The notes under the pieces were generated by a model, which was not told where the DNA came from, made no database searches, and worked only from the letters and a program-made list of their open reading frames with translations. Positions 9,673-19,026 of a stretch of 26,388 nucleotides of DNA are shown here, in pieces. The DNA comes from an uncultured Clostridia bacterium (GTDB lineage Bacteria > Bacillota > Clostridia > TANB77 > CAG-508): contig CALXVO010000003.1 in assembly GCA_944392065.1 (NCBI GenBank), forward strand, positions 1 to 26,388, given 5' to 3'. The position numbers and the translations under genes were made by a program. The stretch's first letter is position 1, and the number at the start of each line of letters is the position of its first letter.

Positions 9673-11358
9673 ATGAATAAAAAATGGGAATGCTATGAAA
9701 TAGATGAGATTAAAGTAAATGAGTTAATTAATAATTATGGGATAAATAAAATTTTGGCTAGAATACTTGTTAACAAGAAAATAACCAAAAAAGAAGACAT
9801 AGATTTATTTATGGCTCCTACAAGAAAGGATTTTCATGACCCATTTTTGTTGCCAGATATGGAAATAATAGTAGACAGAATTCTAAAAGCAATAGGGCTT
9901 AAAGAAAAAATAATTATTTATGGTGATTATGATGCAGATGGAATTACAAGTGTTACAGTACTTAAAAGCTTTTTAGAAGAAAGAGGATTAGAAGTAAGTT
10001 CATATATACCTAATAGATTAGACGAAGGCTATGGATTAAATAAGGAAGCTATAAAAAAAATTCATGATGATGGGTTTAAACTAATAGTAACAGTTGATTG
10101 TGGAATATCTGGAATAGAAGAAGTAGATTATGCAAACTCCTTGGGAATGGAAATATTGATAACAGACCATCATGAGCCTGCAGAAATATTACCAAAGGCA
10201 CTAGCTGTGGTAGATGCTAAAAGAAGGGATAATAAATATCCATTTAGTCAATTAGCAGGAGTTGGAATTGTTTTTAAATTAATCCAAGCGATTTCTATAA
10301 AATTAAACTTAGATGAAAAAGAATTTTTAAAATATTTAGATATAGTATGCATAGGGACAATATCAGATATAGTACCATTAATAGATGAAAATAGAGTTAT
10401 TGCAAAATTGGGATTAAAACTAATTGCTCAAACTAAAAACATTGGGTTAAAAGCATTGTTAGAAGTTACAGGATTTAGAAATATAGACTCAGGAACCATA
10501 TCTTTTGGAGTAGCACCAAGAATTAATGCATGTGGTAGAATGGGAAATGAAAAACTTGCATTGGATTTGTTTTTATGCAAAGATTACGAAGAAGCTAAAA
10601 AGTTAGCTATCAAACTAAATGAATATAATATTGAAAGACAGAATATAGAAAAGAGAATTTTTGATGAAGCAGTAGAAAAAATAGAAGAAGAAGAAAAAGA
10701 AAAATCTTGTATAATTGTTGAAAAAGAAGGATGGCATCATGGAATAATAGGAATTGTAGCATCAAAAGTAACAGAAATGTACTTTAAGCCTTCTATATTA
10801 ATTTGTTTTGACAATAATGAGGGAACAGGTTCTGGAAGAAGTGTGCCAGGATTTGATTTACATGATGCTTTAACAAAATGTAGTAACCACTTAGAAAAAT
10901 TTGGCGGTCATTCTATGGCAGTAGGGGTAACTCTAAAGAAAAATGAATTTGAAAGCTTTAAGAAAGAATTAGAAGAATATGCTAAACAATTAGAAGTAGA
11001 TAAAATAGTACCAGTAATTAATATAGATAGTGAATTATGTTTAAGAAATGTGGATATTGAAAGTGTAAAAAGCCTAAAGATGCTAGAACCATTTGGAGAA
11101 GCAAATAAAATGCCACTATTCTTATTTGAAAATTTAAAAATAAACTCAATAAGAACAGTATCGGAAGGCAAGCATTTGAAATTAACATTAAAAGATGACA
11201 ACTATATGGTAAATGCAATAGGTTTTAATATGGGAGAATTATCGGAAAAGTTTTTACTAGATGATAGAGTTGACATTGTAGGAAATTTAGACATTAATTC
11301 ATTCAATGGAATGGAAAATATACAAATTATAATAAAAGACATGCGTAAATCGTACTAA
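9673..11358 (+). CDS. recJ: Single-stranded-DNA-specific exonuclease RecJ
   Basis: RecJ degrades single-stranded DNA 5' to 3' in recombination and mismatch repair. The 561-residue protein has the DHH phosphoesterase motifs IYGDYDADGITSV (residues 81-93), VTVDCGISG and ITDHHEP (about 163-169). These are followed by the DHHA1 domain with WHHGIIGIVASKV, GSGRSVPGFDLHDAL and FGGHSMAVG (about 410-418), and by a C-terminal OB-fold region. The length matches a minimal RecJ without the long C-terminal extension of the Bacillus enzyme. AAAGGAG precedes the ATG. It is followed after 14 bp by rel, the usual Firmicutes order, although apt, often found between them, is missing. Confidence 0.95.
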   Translation: MNKKWECYEIDEIKVNELINNYGINKILARILVNKKITKKEDIDLFMAPTRKDFHDPFLLPDMEIIVDRILKAIGLKEKIIIYGDYDADGITSVTVLKSFLEERGLEVSSYIPNRLDEGYGLNKEAIKKIHDDGFKLIVTVDCGISGIEEVDYANSLGMEILITDHHEPAEILPKALAVVDAKRRDNKYPFSQLAGVGIVFKLIQAISIKLNLDEKEFLKYLDIVCIGTISDIVPLIDENRVIAKLGLKLIAQTKNIGLKALLEVTGFRNIDSGTISFGVAPRINACGRMGNEKLALDLFLCKDYEEAKKLAIKLNEYNIERQNIEKRIFDEAVEKIEEEEKEKSCIIVEKEGWHHGIIGIVASKVTEMYFKPSILICFDNNEGTGSGRSVPGFDLHDALTKCSNHLEKFGGHSMAVGVTLKKNEFESFKKELEEYAKQLEVDKIVPVINIDSELCLRNVDIESVKSLKMLEPFGEANKMPLFLFENLKINSIRTVSEGKHLKLTLKDDNYMVNAIGFNMGELSEKFLLDDRVDIVGNLDINSFNGMENIQIIIKDMRKSY

Positions 11359-11372
11359 AGGGGGGATTTCAT

Positions 11373-13574
11373 ATGTCAGAATATAAAGATGTAACAATAG
11401 AAGATATAATCGCGATAGTAAAAAAGAAAAAAGGAAGACGTGACTTAAAACTGATTCAAAGAGCATATGAGTTTGCCAAAGAAAAACATGGTGACCAATT
11501 AAGAAAATCAGGTGAACCATACATGATTCACCCTGTTCAAGTTGCGTATACACTTGCCGATTTGGGATTAGACGATAACACAATATGTGCAGCTCTTTTA
11601 CATGATGTACTAGAAGATACGAATACAACTTATGATGATTTAGAAAAAGAATTTAATGAAGAAATTGCATATATGGTAGATGGGGTTACTAAACTTAGTA
11701 AATTACAATATGCAAGCATTGAGGAACAACAAGTAGAAAACTATAGAAAAATGTTCTTAGCAATGGGAAAAGACATACGTGTAATCCTTATAAAACTTGC
11801 AGATAGACTTCATAATATGAGAACTTTAAAATATTTGTCACGTGATAGGCAGATTGCAAATGCAAAAGAAACAATGGAACTATATGCCCCACTTGCTAAT
11901 AGACTTGGTGTATATTCTCTAAAATGGGAGTTGGAAGACTTATCTTTTAAATATTTATATCCAGAAGATTTTAGAGAAATTGTCGAAGGAATAGATAAAA
12001 AAAGAGAAGAGAGACTAAAATTTATAGAACTTATAATGGAGCAAATTAAGGAAGAATTAAAAAAACAGAAAATTGATGCAGAAGTAACTGGAAGAGCAAA
12101 ACATTTATATAGTATTTATCGAAAAATGAAAAGAGATAATTCTACATTAGATCAAATATATGACTTATTTGCATTAAGAATTATTGTAAATTCAGTAAAG
12201 GATTGCTATGCCGCACTTGGGGTAGTGCATGATTTATATAACCCAATGCCAGGAAGGTTTAAAGATTATATTGCAGTTCCGAAACCAAATATGTATCAAT
12301 CACTCCATACTACTTTAATAGGACCAAAAGGTACACCATTTGAAGTACAAATTCGTACATGGGACATGCATAGAGTAGCAGAATATGGTATTGCCGCACA
12401 TTGGGCGTATAAAGAGTCGAGCTTTTTTAGTGGAAAAAAGGCAAATGTTAAAGTAGAAGAAGATAAACTCGCATGGGTAAGAGAAACTCTAGAATGGCAA
12501 AGTGAAATGCAAAACCCAGAAGAATTTATGCAAACTTTAAAAAAAGAGTTATTTGAAGACGAAGTATATATATTTACACCAAAAGGGGCAATAAAAGTAC
12601 TTCCAAAAGGAGCAACACCAATTGATTTTGCTTATCAAATACATGAAGAAATAGGAAATAAGATGGTAGGTTGCAAAATAAATAGCAAAATGATGCCAAT
12701 CATTACGAAATTAAATAATGGAGACATAGTAGAGATTATAACATCCGATCAATCAAAAGGACCAAGTAGGGACTGGCTAAAATTCGTAAAAAGTTCAAGA
12801 GCAAGAAACAAAATATTAACATGGTTTAAGAAAAATTTACGAGAAGAAAATATTGAAAAAGGAAAAGATTTAATCGAAAAAGAATTAAAGAAAATAGGAA
12901 TGAAGCATGAGGATTTATTAAAGCCTGAGTTTATACAAGTGGTACTTAATAGGTATAAATACAATACAGTAGAAGATATGTACTCAAGTGTTGGATTTGG
13001 TTCTAATACAGCAGGAAAAATAATAGCAAGAATGCTCGAAGAATATAGAAAAGTACATAAAGAGGATGATATAGAAAAAACATTAGAAGAACTTACAAAA
13101 GAAAAAGTACATAAAGAAAAACCATCACAAAATGGAATTATTGTAAAAGGGATAGATAACTGTTTAGTTAAGTTATCTAAATGTTGTAATCCAGTACCAG
13201 GAGATGAAATAATAGGGTACATAACTAGAGGAAGAGGAGTTTCAGTTCACAGAACAGATTGCGTAAACACAAAGAAACTATTAGAAGAGGGCAATAGAAT
13301 AATTGATGTTTACTGGAGTGACAGTAAAAAAACTACATACAGTGTTGACATAGAAATCTATGCAAATGATAGGAATGGACTTCTTGCAGATATAATAACA
13401 GTATTAGGGAATAATAAATGTGCAATAATGGCAGTAACATCAAAAGCGTCAAAAGAGAAAATTGCTATAACCGAATTAACAATAGAAGTAGAAAATATAG
13501 AAAGATTAAATAGCGTATTAAAGGCTTTAAGAAAAATCGATAGTGTATATGAGGTAAAAAGAAGAAAACAATAA
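11373..13574 (+). CDS. rel: Bifunctional (p)ppGpp synthetase/hydrolase Rel
   Basis: This 733-residue long RelA/SpoT homologue makes and hydrolyses (p)ppGpp, the stringent-response alarmone, at the ribosome. The HD hydrolase domain has H53 and HDVLED (77-82), suggesting active hydrolysis. The synthetase domain follows (LYSIYRKMKRD near 245, PKPNMYQSLHTT near 305, EVQIRTWDMHRVAEYGIAAH). The regulatory half contains a TGS domain (VYIFTPKGAIKVLPKGATPI, from about 397), a zinc-finger type segment (SKCCNPVPGDEIIGY, about 600) and a C-terminal ACT domain. The full domain set indicates the single bifunctional Rel of Firmicutes rather than a split system. A strong AGGGGGG site precedes the ATG, and the 14-bp gap from recJ indicates cotranscription. 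Confidence 0.96.
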   Translation: MSEYKDVTIEDIIAIVKKKKGRRDLKLIQRAYEFAKEKHGDQLRKSGEPYMIHPVQVAYTLADLGLDDNTICAALLHDVLEDTNTTYDDLEKEFNEEIAYMVDGVTKLSKLQYASIEEQQVENYRKMFLAMGKDIRVILIKLADRLHNMRTLKYLSRDRQIANAKETMELYAPLANRLGVYSLKWELEDLSFKYLYPEDFREIVEGIDKKREERLKFIELIMEQIKEELKKQKIDAEVTGRAKHLYSIYRKMKRDNSTLDQIYDLFALRIIVNSVKDCYAALGVVHDLYNPMPGRFKDYIAVPKPNMYQSLHTTLIGPKGTPFEVQIRTWDMHRVAEYGIAAHWAYKESSFFSGKKANVKVEEDKLAWVRETLEWQSEMQNPEEFMQTLKKELFEDEVYIFTPKGAIKVLPKGATPIDFAYQIHEEIGNKMVGCKINSKMMPIITKLNNGDIVEIITSDQSKGPSRDWLKFVKSSRARNKILTWFKKNLREENIEKGKDLIEKELKKIGMKHEDLLKPEFIQVVLNRYKYNTVEDMYSSVGFGSNTAGKIIARMLEEYRKVHKEDDIEKTLEELTKEKVHKEKPSQNGIIVKGIDNCLVKLSKCCNPVPGDEIIGYITRGRGVSVHRTDCVNTKKLLEEGNRIIDVYWSDSKKTTYSVDIEIYANDRNGLLADIITVLGNNKCAIMAVTSKASKEKIAITELTIEVENIERLNSVLKALRKIDSVYEVKRRKQ

Positions 13575-13583
13575 TTCCAATTT

Positions 13584-13605
13584 GGGGACAGGCGTATTTG
13601 TCCAC
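13584..13605. repeat. REP-like GGGGAC element downstream of rel
   Basis: The 22-base segment begins GGGGACAGGC and ends TGTCCAC. GGACA pairs with TGTCC around an eight-base loop. Its first 16 bases match the thrS-upstream inverted repeat closely (GGGGACGGGC followed by TTATTT there, GGGGACAGGC followed by GTATTT here). It sits in the 146-bp gap between rel and the MBL-fold gene and may be a degenerate copy of the same element. The short T-rich tail after it could give weak termination. Confidence 0.55.
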
Positions 13606-13720
13606 TTTTCCAAAATAATGGTATACTTTTATATTTCATGGGATATCTCGCTAGAAATTAAGGTTTATTGGTATCCTTTTAAAAACCTAAATATGTTATA
13701 CAAGGAATGGGATACTTTAA

Positions 13721-14371
13721 ATGATTTTAAAACAATTAAGATTAAATTCTATTTTAGAAAATATAGTTACAAATTGTTATATTATAGAAGATGAAGATAC
13801 AAAAGAAACTATGGTTATTGACCCAGGAGGGGAACCAGAGAAAATAATCGAATTGCTTGATGCATTAGAAGCAAAATTAAAATACATATACTTAACACAT
13901 TGCCATGGAGATCACATAGGAGCAGTAAAAGAAATAAAAGATAAAAGATTTGGTAAGATTCTAATACATTCAGATGATTATAATGGATTAAACAATCCAA
14001 GTATTAACTTGACTGGGCTTTTAGCTACAGTATCAATAAGCATAGAGGCAGATTCAAGAGTAAATGATGGAGACATATTACATATAGGAAATTTAGAATT
14101 TAAAGTAATTCATACACCAGGGCATACAAAAGGTGGGAGTAGTCTTTATTGTGAGAAAGAAAAAATGTTATTTTCAGGAGATACAATATTCAAAGGAATG
14201 TGGGGAAGAACGGATTTGCCAACAAGTAATTTTGAAGATATAATGAAATCAATATCAAATAAACTGCTAGTACTACCGGATGATACTATAATATATCCAG
14301 GACATGGAACATCAACAAGAATTATAGAAGAAGAACCAATTTACTATAATTTAATGCCAGGTGAGGCATAG
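13721..14371 (+). CDS. Metallo-beta-lactamase-fold hydrolase (glyoxalase II-like)
   Basis: This 216-residue cytoplasmic protein belongs to the MBL superfamily. It has the metal-binding motif THCHGDH (H60, H62, D64, H65), HTPGHTKGG (about 134-142), SGDTIF (the bridging Asp, about 156) and YPGHGT (about 198). Such proteins are usually called hydroxyacylglutathione hydrolase-like or YqgX/YcbL-like. The real substrate in Firmicutes is generally unproven, so no specific reaction is claimed. The position between rel and hisS is the common one in Clostridia. The ATG at 13721 follows AAGGAA. The gene ends 85 bp before the preferred hisS start. Confidence 0.88.
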   Translation: MILKQLRLNSILENIVTNCYIIEDEDTKETMVIDPGGEPEKIIELLDALEAKLKYIYLTHCHGDHIGAVKEIKDKRFGKILIHSDDYNGLNNPSINLTGLLATVSISIEADSRVNDGDILHIGNLEFKVIHTPGHTKGGSSLYCEKEKMLFSGDTIFKGMWGRTDLPTSNFEDIMKSISNKLLVLPDDTIIYPGHGTSTRIIEEEPIYYNLMPGEA

Positions 14372-14456
14372 GTTGGTAAATAGGGCATCAACTCGGGAAA
14401 GGTACAGATTAATGAAACGGGACAAAAAAGACTATCAAAAATTAGAGGAGGATTTG

Positions 14457-15770
14457 ATGAGAGTAGAACCAAGAACATTACCAGGATTTATGGAGTTATT
14501 GCCAAATGAGCAAATTCAATTTAATAGTATGGTGGATAAAATTAGAAAATCGTATGAAAGATTTGGATTTCTTCCGATAGATACACCAATTATTGAAATG
14601 GCTGATGTACTCCTTGCGAAAGCAGGAGGAGAAACAGAAAAACAAATATATCGTTTTAATAAAGGAGAAAATGATTTAGCACTACGTTTTGATTTGACCG
14701 TACCACTTGCTAAATATGTTTGTGAATATAAAAATGATATTACTTTTCCTTTTAAAAGATACCAGATAGGAAAAGTGTATAGAGGAGAAAGACCACAAAA
14801 AGGCAGATATAGAGAATTTTATCAATGTGATATTGATATTATTGGAGATGGAGAGCTAAGTATTATTAATGATGCAGAGATGCCTAGTGTTATTTATACC
14901 ACCATTAAAGAATTGGGATTTGACGATTTTACTATTAGAATAAATAATAGAAAAATTTTAAATGGATTATTTGAAGAATTACAACTACAAAAAGAATCAG
15001 TAGAGATAATGAGAATAATTGATAAGCTTGAGAAAATTGGAAAAGATAATGTAATTGAATGCTTAAAAGATTTAAAAATAGAAGATAGCAAGATAAACAA
15101 GATAATTACATTCTTGGAAATAGATGGTACTACGGATGAAAAAATAGTAGCATTACAAAACTTGAATTTCTCAAATGAACTATTTAAGCAGGGACTAGAT
15201 GAATTAACTAAAGTAGTAGAATATGTAAGATTGTTTGGGGTTCCTGATACTAATTTTAAAGTTGATTTAACAATTGCTAGAGGTTTGGATTATTACACTG
15301 GAACAGTATATGAAACATTTTTAAATGACTATCGAGAGGTTGGAAGTGTTTGTTCAGGTGGAAGATATGATAATTTAGCAGAATTCTATACTGATAAAAA
15401 GTTACCAGGAGTAGGGGTATCTATTGGATTAACGCGTTTGTTTTATAAATTAAATGAATTAAATATAGTAAAAGAAAAAGAAAAATCAATTTCTAGAGTA
15501 CTAGTTGTATCCATGAATGAAAATCCAAGCATAGCATTAGAAGTGGGAACAAAGATTAGACAAGCTGGAGTAAATGCAGATGTATATTTAGAAGATAAAA
15601 AAATAAAATCTAAATTTAAATATGCAGATAAACTCAAAATTCCATATGTTGCCATAATAGGAGAAGAAGAAGAGAAAAATGGTACTGTAAGTTTAAAAAA
15701 TATGCAAACAGGAGAGCAAGAAGAGGTAAGCTTAGAAAAAGCAATCGAAATGCTAAAAAGTATTAGCTAG
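14457..15770 (+). CDS. hisS: Histidyl-tRNA synthetase
   Basis: HisRS charges tRNA(His) with histidine. I chose the ATG at 14457 because AGGAGG (14446-14451) stands five bases before it. An upstream in-frame ATG at 14361 would overlap the MBL gene and add 32 unlike residues. The protein is 437 residues long. It has the class II catalytic core (motif 2 region GRYREFYQCDIDIIG), the histidine-binding strings IARGLDYYTGTVYE and CSGGRYDNL, and a C-terminal anticodon-binding domain (VLVVSMNENPSIALEVG onward). That domain excludes the regulatory paralogue HisZ. The QCDIDIIG wording is unlike the RYREFHQ form of common Bacillus-type enzymes and may indicate another HisRS clade. A terminator follows the stop. 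Confidence 0.94.
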   Translation: MRVEPRTLPGFMELLPNEQIQFNSMVDKIRKSYERFGFLPIDTPIIEMADVLLAKAGGETEKQIYRFNKGENDLALRFDLTVPLAKYVCEYKNDITFPFKRYQIGKVYRGERPQKGRYREFYQCDIDIIGDGELSIINDAEMPSVIYTTIKELGFDDFTIRINNRKILNGLFEELQLQKESVEIMRIIDKLEKIGKDNVIECLKDLKIEDSKINKIITFLEIDGTTDEKIVALQNLNFSNELFKQGLDELTKVVEYVRLFGVPDTNFKVDLTIARGLDYYTGTVYETFLNDYREVGSVCSGGRYDNLAEFYTDKKLPGVGVSIGLTRLFYKLNELNIVKEKEKSISRVLVVSMNENPSIALEVGTKIRQAGVNADVYLEDKKIKSKFKYADKLKIPYVAIIGEEEEKNGTVSLKNMQTGEQEEVSLEKAIEMLKSIS

Positions 15771-15780
15771 TAACAAAAAA

Positions 15781-15816
15781 TATAGCCTAAATTCAATTCT
15801 TAGGTTATATTTTTTT
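15781..15816 (+). terminator. Rho-independent terminator after hisS
   Basis: The stem TATAGCCTAA (15781-15790) pairs with TTAGGTTATA (15800-15809), with one G-U pair and a nine-base loop, followed at once by seven T residues. It lies 10 bp after the hisS stop and closes the recJ-rel-hisS cluster. Confidence 0.85.
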
Positions 15817-15999
15817 GCGTACAAGAATATATTTATATATAGTAACTTGTACTAACCATTTCATCTATTATGAAGAACGAAAAGAGTTAATGGTAAACGT
15901 GAGCTAAACTTTCTTAAAAGGTAGAATAATTGATAGGTAATTTTTAAGTGGAACAAAACTACCTTGGCTATATTAGAATAAATAAGAAAGGATACATAT

Positions 16000-17127
16000 A
16001 TGATAAATTTAGCAGTAATTGAACTTAAGGATATAATTAAATATTTTATAAAAATAACAATGCTAATAGCAGTTATAGTGGGACTTACTAAATATTTTTC
16101 TGGTTTTAAAACTAAATTAAATATAGATAAGAGTTCATTTTTAGCATGTTTAGATACAGTTATCCCAAGCATTAGAAGTGTAAATAAAAAAGCAGAAGAA
16201 AGTACAAAAGCTAAAATAGAACCTTTAAAAATGGTATTAAGTGTAGAATTGGGAATGATAGATAGTATAGAAAAATCCATAAGTGAAAATACTAACAATG
16301 AAACAAATAATGAGACTAATAGTATTATAGAAGAAAATAATACACAAAACGAAGTTATAAAAGAAGCAGAAACGGATTTAAAAACAGAAGTACTAGAAAA
16401 TAATGTTCCAGAAAAATATACAGTGGAGTATAATGGCGTAAAAATACGTAATGAAACAGATAATATAAAACTAACAGAAGAAATGCTTCTGCCAAATGTG
16501 AATATAAATACAAAGAATATTTTAATATATCATACACATACTTGTGAAAGCTATACTCCAACAGAAAATTATCAATATGAGGCTTCAGGCAATTTTAGAA
16601 CAAAAGATATAAATTATTCAGTGGCAAGAGTAGGAACAGAACTTACCAAATATTTACAGTACTACGGATATAATGTGATTCATGATACAACAATATATGA
16701 TTCGTCCTATAGTCAATCTTATGATAGATCTTTAAAAGGAGTAGCAAAACTATTAGAAGAAAATGAAGATACAGATATTTTGTTTGATATACATAGGGAT
16801 GCTATAGGAGACAGTTCATATGCTCCTACTGTGAAAATCGGCGATGAAGAAGTGGCACAAATGATGTTTGTAATTGGAAGTAACGGAGGAGGAAGCGAAC
16901 ATGATAACTGGAATGAAAACTTGAAGCTTGCAATAAAGATACAAGAAAAGGCAAATGAGATGTATCCCGGACTATTTAAACCAATAATATTAAGAGATAG
17001 TAGGTATAATCAGCAATTGGCAAATGGAGCAAGTATAATCGAAGTTGGAGCAACAGGAAATACAATGGAGCAATGTTTAGCTAGTATGAAGTATTTATCC
17101 AAAGTATTAAGTGAAGTATTGGCTTAA
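16000..17127 (+). CDS. spoIIP: Stage II sporulation protein P
   Basis: SpoIIP is a membrane-anchored amidase/endopeptidase that works with SpoIID and SpoIIM to dissolve septal peptidoglycan during forespore engulfment. The 375-residue protein has one N-terminal transmembrane segment (about residues 12-34), then a low-complexity Asn/Glu-rich linker (about 90-150). The SpoIIP domain follows with ILIYHTHTCESYTPT (about 171-185), DIHRDAIGD (about 264-272) and ANGASIIEVGATGNT (about 345-359). The His of HTHT and the Glu of CESY and IIEVG are the expected zinc-amidase residues. AGAAAGGA precedes the ATG by seven bases. It stands alone after a terminator, with no gpr gene next to it as in Bacillus. 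Its presence points to a spore-forming lineage. No confident sigma-E promoter was recognised. Confidence 0.92.
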   Translation: MINLAVIELKDIIKYFIKITMLIAVIVGLTKYFSGFKTKLNIDKSSFLACLDTVIPSIRSVNKKAEESTKAKIEPLKMVLSVELGMIDSIEKSISENTNNETNNETNSIIEENNTQNEVIKEAETDLKTEVLENNVPEKYTVEYNGVKIRNETDNIKLTEEMLLPNVNINTKNILIYHTHTCESYTPTENYQYEASGNFRTKDINYSVARVGTELTKYLQYYGYNVIHDTTIYDSSYSQSYDRSLKGVAKLLEENEDTDILFDIHRDAIGDSSYAPTVKIGDEEVAQMMFVIGSNGGGSEHDNWNENLKLAIKIQEKANEMYPGLFKPIILRDSRYNQQLANGASIIEVGATGNTMEQCLASMKYLSKVLSEVLA

Positions 17128-17222
17128 AATACCAAAATTTTTTCCGAAACTACTTGAATAAAAATCATTTGTATAATATCATATATTAAAAGTGCTAATA
17201 TAATATACAAAGGAGGAAGTTT

Positions 17223-18536
17223 ATGGGAAACATTAAAGTAGATTTTAAAAATGCAAGAGTTTTTGAAAAAAATGTAATGAAATATGCTAAACAAGTTTTA
17301 GAAATACATAAAAAATTACATGAAAAAGCAGATGATAAGAAAGAACTTTGTGGATGGCTTAACTTACCATCTAATTATGATAAAGAAGAATTTGATAAAA
17401 TAAAAAAGTCCGCAAAGAAAATTCAGTCAAATTCAGACATACTATTAGTAATAGGAATAGGTGGTTCTTACTTAGGAGCAAGAGCTGTAATAGAGTCACT
17501 TACCAATACTTTTTATAATATGCAAGAAAAACAACTAAGAAAAACACCTCAAATTTTATATGTTGGCAACAACTTAAGTACAAATTATATAAATGATTTG
17601 ATTGATTATATAGGCGATAAAGATATATCAATAAATGTTATATCAAAATCGGGAACGACAACAGAACCTGCAATTGCATTTCGAATTTTTAGAGAAATAA
17701 TGGAAAACAAATATAGTTTAAAAGAAGCCAGGAGCAGAATTTATGTGACAACAGATGCAAAAAAAGGAGCATTAAGAGAACTTGCTAAAAAAGAAAAATA
17801 TACAACATTTGTAATACCAGACAACATAGGAGGAAGATATTCGGTACTTACAGCAGTGGGGCTGTTACCAATTGCAGTTGCTGGAATAAATATAGATAGA
17901 CTAATGGAAGGGGCAAGAATTGCTCAAGATAGATATTCAGACAAAAACTTAAAATACAACGAATGCTATAAATATGCAGTTATAAGAAATATGCTGTACG
18001 AGAAAGAAAAAGACATAGAAATTTTAGTAACATATGAACCAAAGATGCATTATTTTATAGAATGGTGGAAGCAATTATTTGGCGAAAGTGAAGGAAAAGA
18101 GCAAAAAGGCATATACCCTTCAGGAGCAGAGTTCACAACAGATTTACACTCTTTAGGGCAATATATTCAAGAAGGAAGAAGAAATTTATTTGAAACTGTT
18201 ATCAATATAGAAGAATCAAAAAATAATATCACTATGAAACTAGAAGAAGATGATTTGGATAATTTGAATTATTTAGAAGGTAAAACTTTAGATTTTGTAA
18301 ATAAAAAAGCAATGGAAGCTACAATAGAAGCACATACAGCAGGTGATGTTCCAAATATAAAGATAAATATCGAAAAATTAGACGAAAATAATGTTGGACA
18401 ATTAATATATTTCTTTGAATTAGCATGTAGCATGTCTGGTGAAATACTAGGAATAAATCCATTTAATCAACCGGGAGTAGAAAAATATAAAAAGAATATG
18501 TTCCGATTATTAGGAAAACCGGGGTATACTAAATAG
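17223..18536 (+). CDS. pgi: Glucose-6-phosphate isomerase
   Basis: Pgi interconverts glucose 6-phosphate and fructose 6-phosphate in glycolysis and gluconeogenesis. The 437-residue length fits the short Firmicutes form. Recognisable segments are VIGIGGSYLGARAVIESL (about residues 77-94), VISKSGTTTEPAIAFRIFRE (sugar-phosphate loop), GGRYSVLTAVGLLPIAVAG, PSGAEFTTDLHSLGQYIQEG and the C-terminal NPFNQPGVEKYK. AAAGGAGG precedes the ATG. It stands 95 bp after spoIIP and before the thrS leader, with no functional link evident from its neighbours. The following 150 bp contain only a weak hairpin without a T-run. Confidence 0.96.
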   Translation: MGNIKVDFKNARVFEKNVMKYAKQVLEIHKKLHEKADDKKELCGWLNLPSNYDKEEFDKIKKSAKKIQSNSDILLVIGIGGSYLGARAVIESLTNTFYNMQEKQLRKTPQILYVGNNLSTNYINDLIDYIGDKDISINVISKSGTTTEPAIAFRIFREIMENKYSLKEARSRIYVTTDAKKGALRELAKKEKYTTFVIPDNIGGRYSVLTAVGLLPIAVAGINIDRLMEGARIAQDRYSDKNLKYNECYKYAVIRNMLYEKEKDIEILVTYEPKMHYFIEWWKQLFGESEGKEQKGIYPSGAEFTTDLHSLGQYIQEGRRNLFETVINIEESKNNITMKLEEDDLDNLNYLEGKTLDFVNKKAMEATIEAHTAGDVPNIKINIEKLDENNVGQLIYFFELACSMSGEILGINPFNQPGVEKYKKNMFRLLGKPGYTK

Positions 18537-18695
18537 TTTTAAATTAAAGGTAGAGTTGGATTTGTTAAAATCCAGACCAGATGCATATTTCTTGGATTTT
18601 CTAGTATGTTATATACATATTACCTAGGTTTAAGGCTGAAATTTCTGTAACACCATTATCCTGTAACTAAAACAAAGCGAAAATTTAAAAATGTA

Positions 18696-18725
18696 TTGAC
18701 ATAATACTAAAATTGGTTGTATAAT
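18696..18725 (+). promoter_or_regulatory. Promoter of the thrS T-box transcript
   Basis: A consensus -35 TTGACA (18696-18701) and -10 TATAAT (18720-18725) are separated by 18 bases. It lies just before the T-box leader, giving a predicted start near 18732. Confidence 0.88.
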
Positions 18726-18750
18726 AAGTATCATAGTAAAAAACATAAAT

Positions 18751-19026
18751 GAGACAAAGTAAAATAAAGGTTGTTTCGAGAGAGGAATAGTCATAGGCTG
18801 AAAGCTATTCTAAATAAACGTATTTGAAAAACTACCTCATTGTTTCTAGAAAAAATAACTTGGACAAAAGGGACAGACCTAAAAATTAAAAAGTAGGAAA
18901 AATGTACAAGTTAAAAAGCTAGACGTAAGCTTGCGTTAAAAGTTAATGAAGTAAAACAAAGGGTGGAACCGTGTTTATAAGCACCCCTCTGGCAGTTATT
19001 GATATTGCCTAGAGGAGTGCTTTTTT
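18751..19026 (+). promoter_or_regulatory. T-box riboswitch leader, threonine-specific
   Basis: The conserved T-box AGGGTGGAACCGTG is at 18960-18973. Stem I closes with GAGACAA (18751-18757) and TTGTTTC (18840-18846), with the distal loop region GGCTGAAAGC (18796-18805). The specifier region reads GAAAA-ACT-ACC (18826-18836); both triplets are threonine codons, so the specificity is threonine in either register. GGGTG (18961-18965) can pair with CACCC (18982-18986) to form the antiterminator, excluding the terminator stem. Uncharged tRNA(Thr) should stabilise the antiterminator and allow thrS transcription. The structure was assigned by eye. Confidence 0.92.
18981..19026 (+). terminator. T-box terminator
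   Basis: GCACCCCTCT (18981-18990) pairs with AGAGGAGTGC (19011-19020) with one mismatch. GGCA and TGCC extend the stem inward, and six T residues follow. The 5' arm is shared with the antiterminator. The T-run is also the first six bases of the next inverted repeat. Confidence 0.9.

Noticed and set aside
14361..14456. Longer hisS start at the ATG at 14361 or 14412
   Set aside because: The extra residues do not look like a HisRS N-terminus and no good ribosome binding site precedes them, whereas AGGAGG fits the ATG at 14457.
15817..15999. Sigma-E-type promoter for spoIIP
   Set aside because: No pair of elements matching the sigma-E consensus with correct spacing could be recognised.
18541..18570. 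Terminator after pgi (TGGATTT with AAATCCA)
   Set aside because: The 7-bp stem is not followed by a T-run, so it was not annotated as a terminator.
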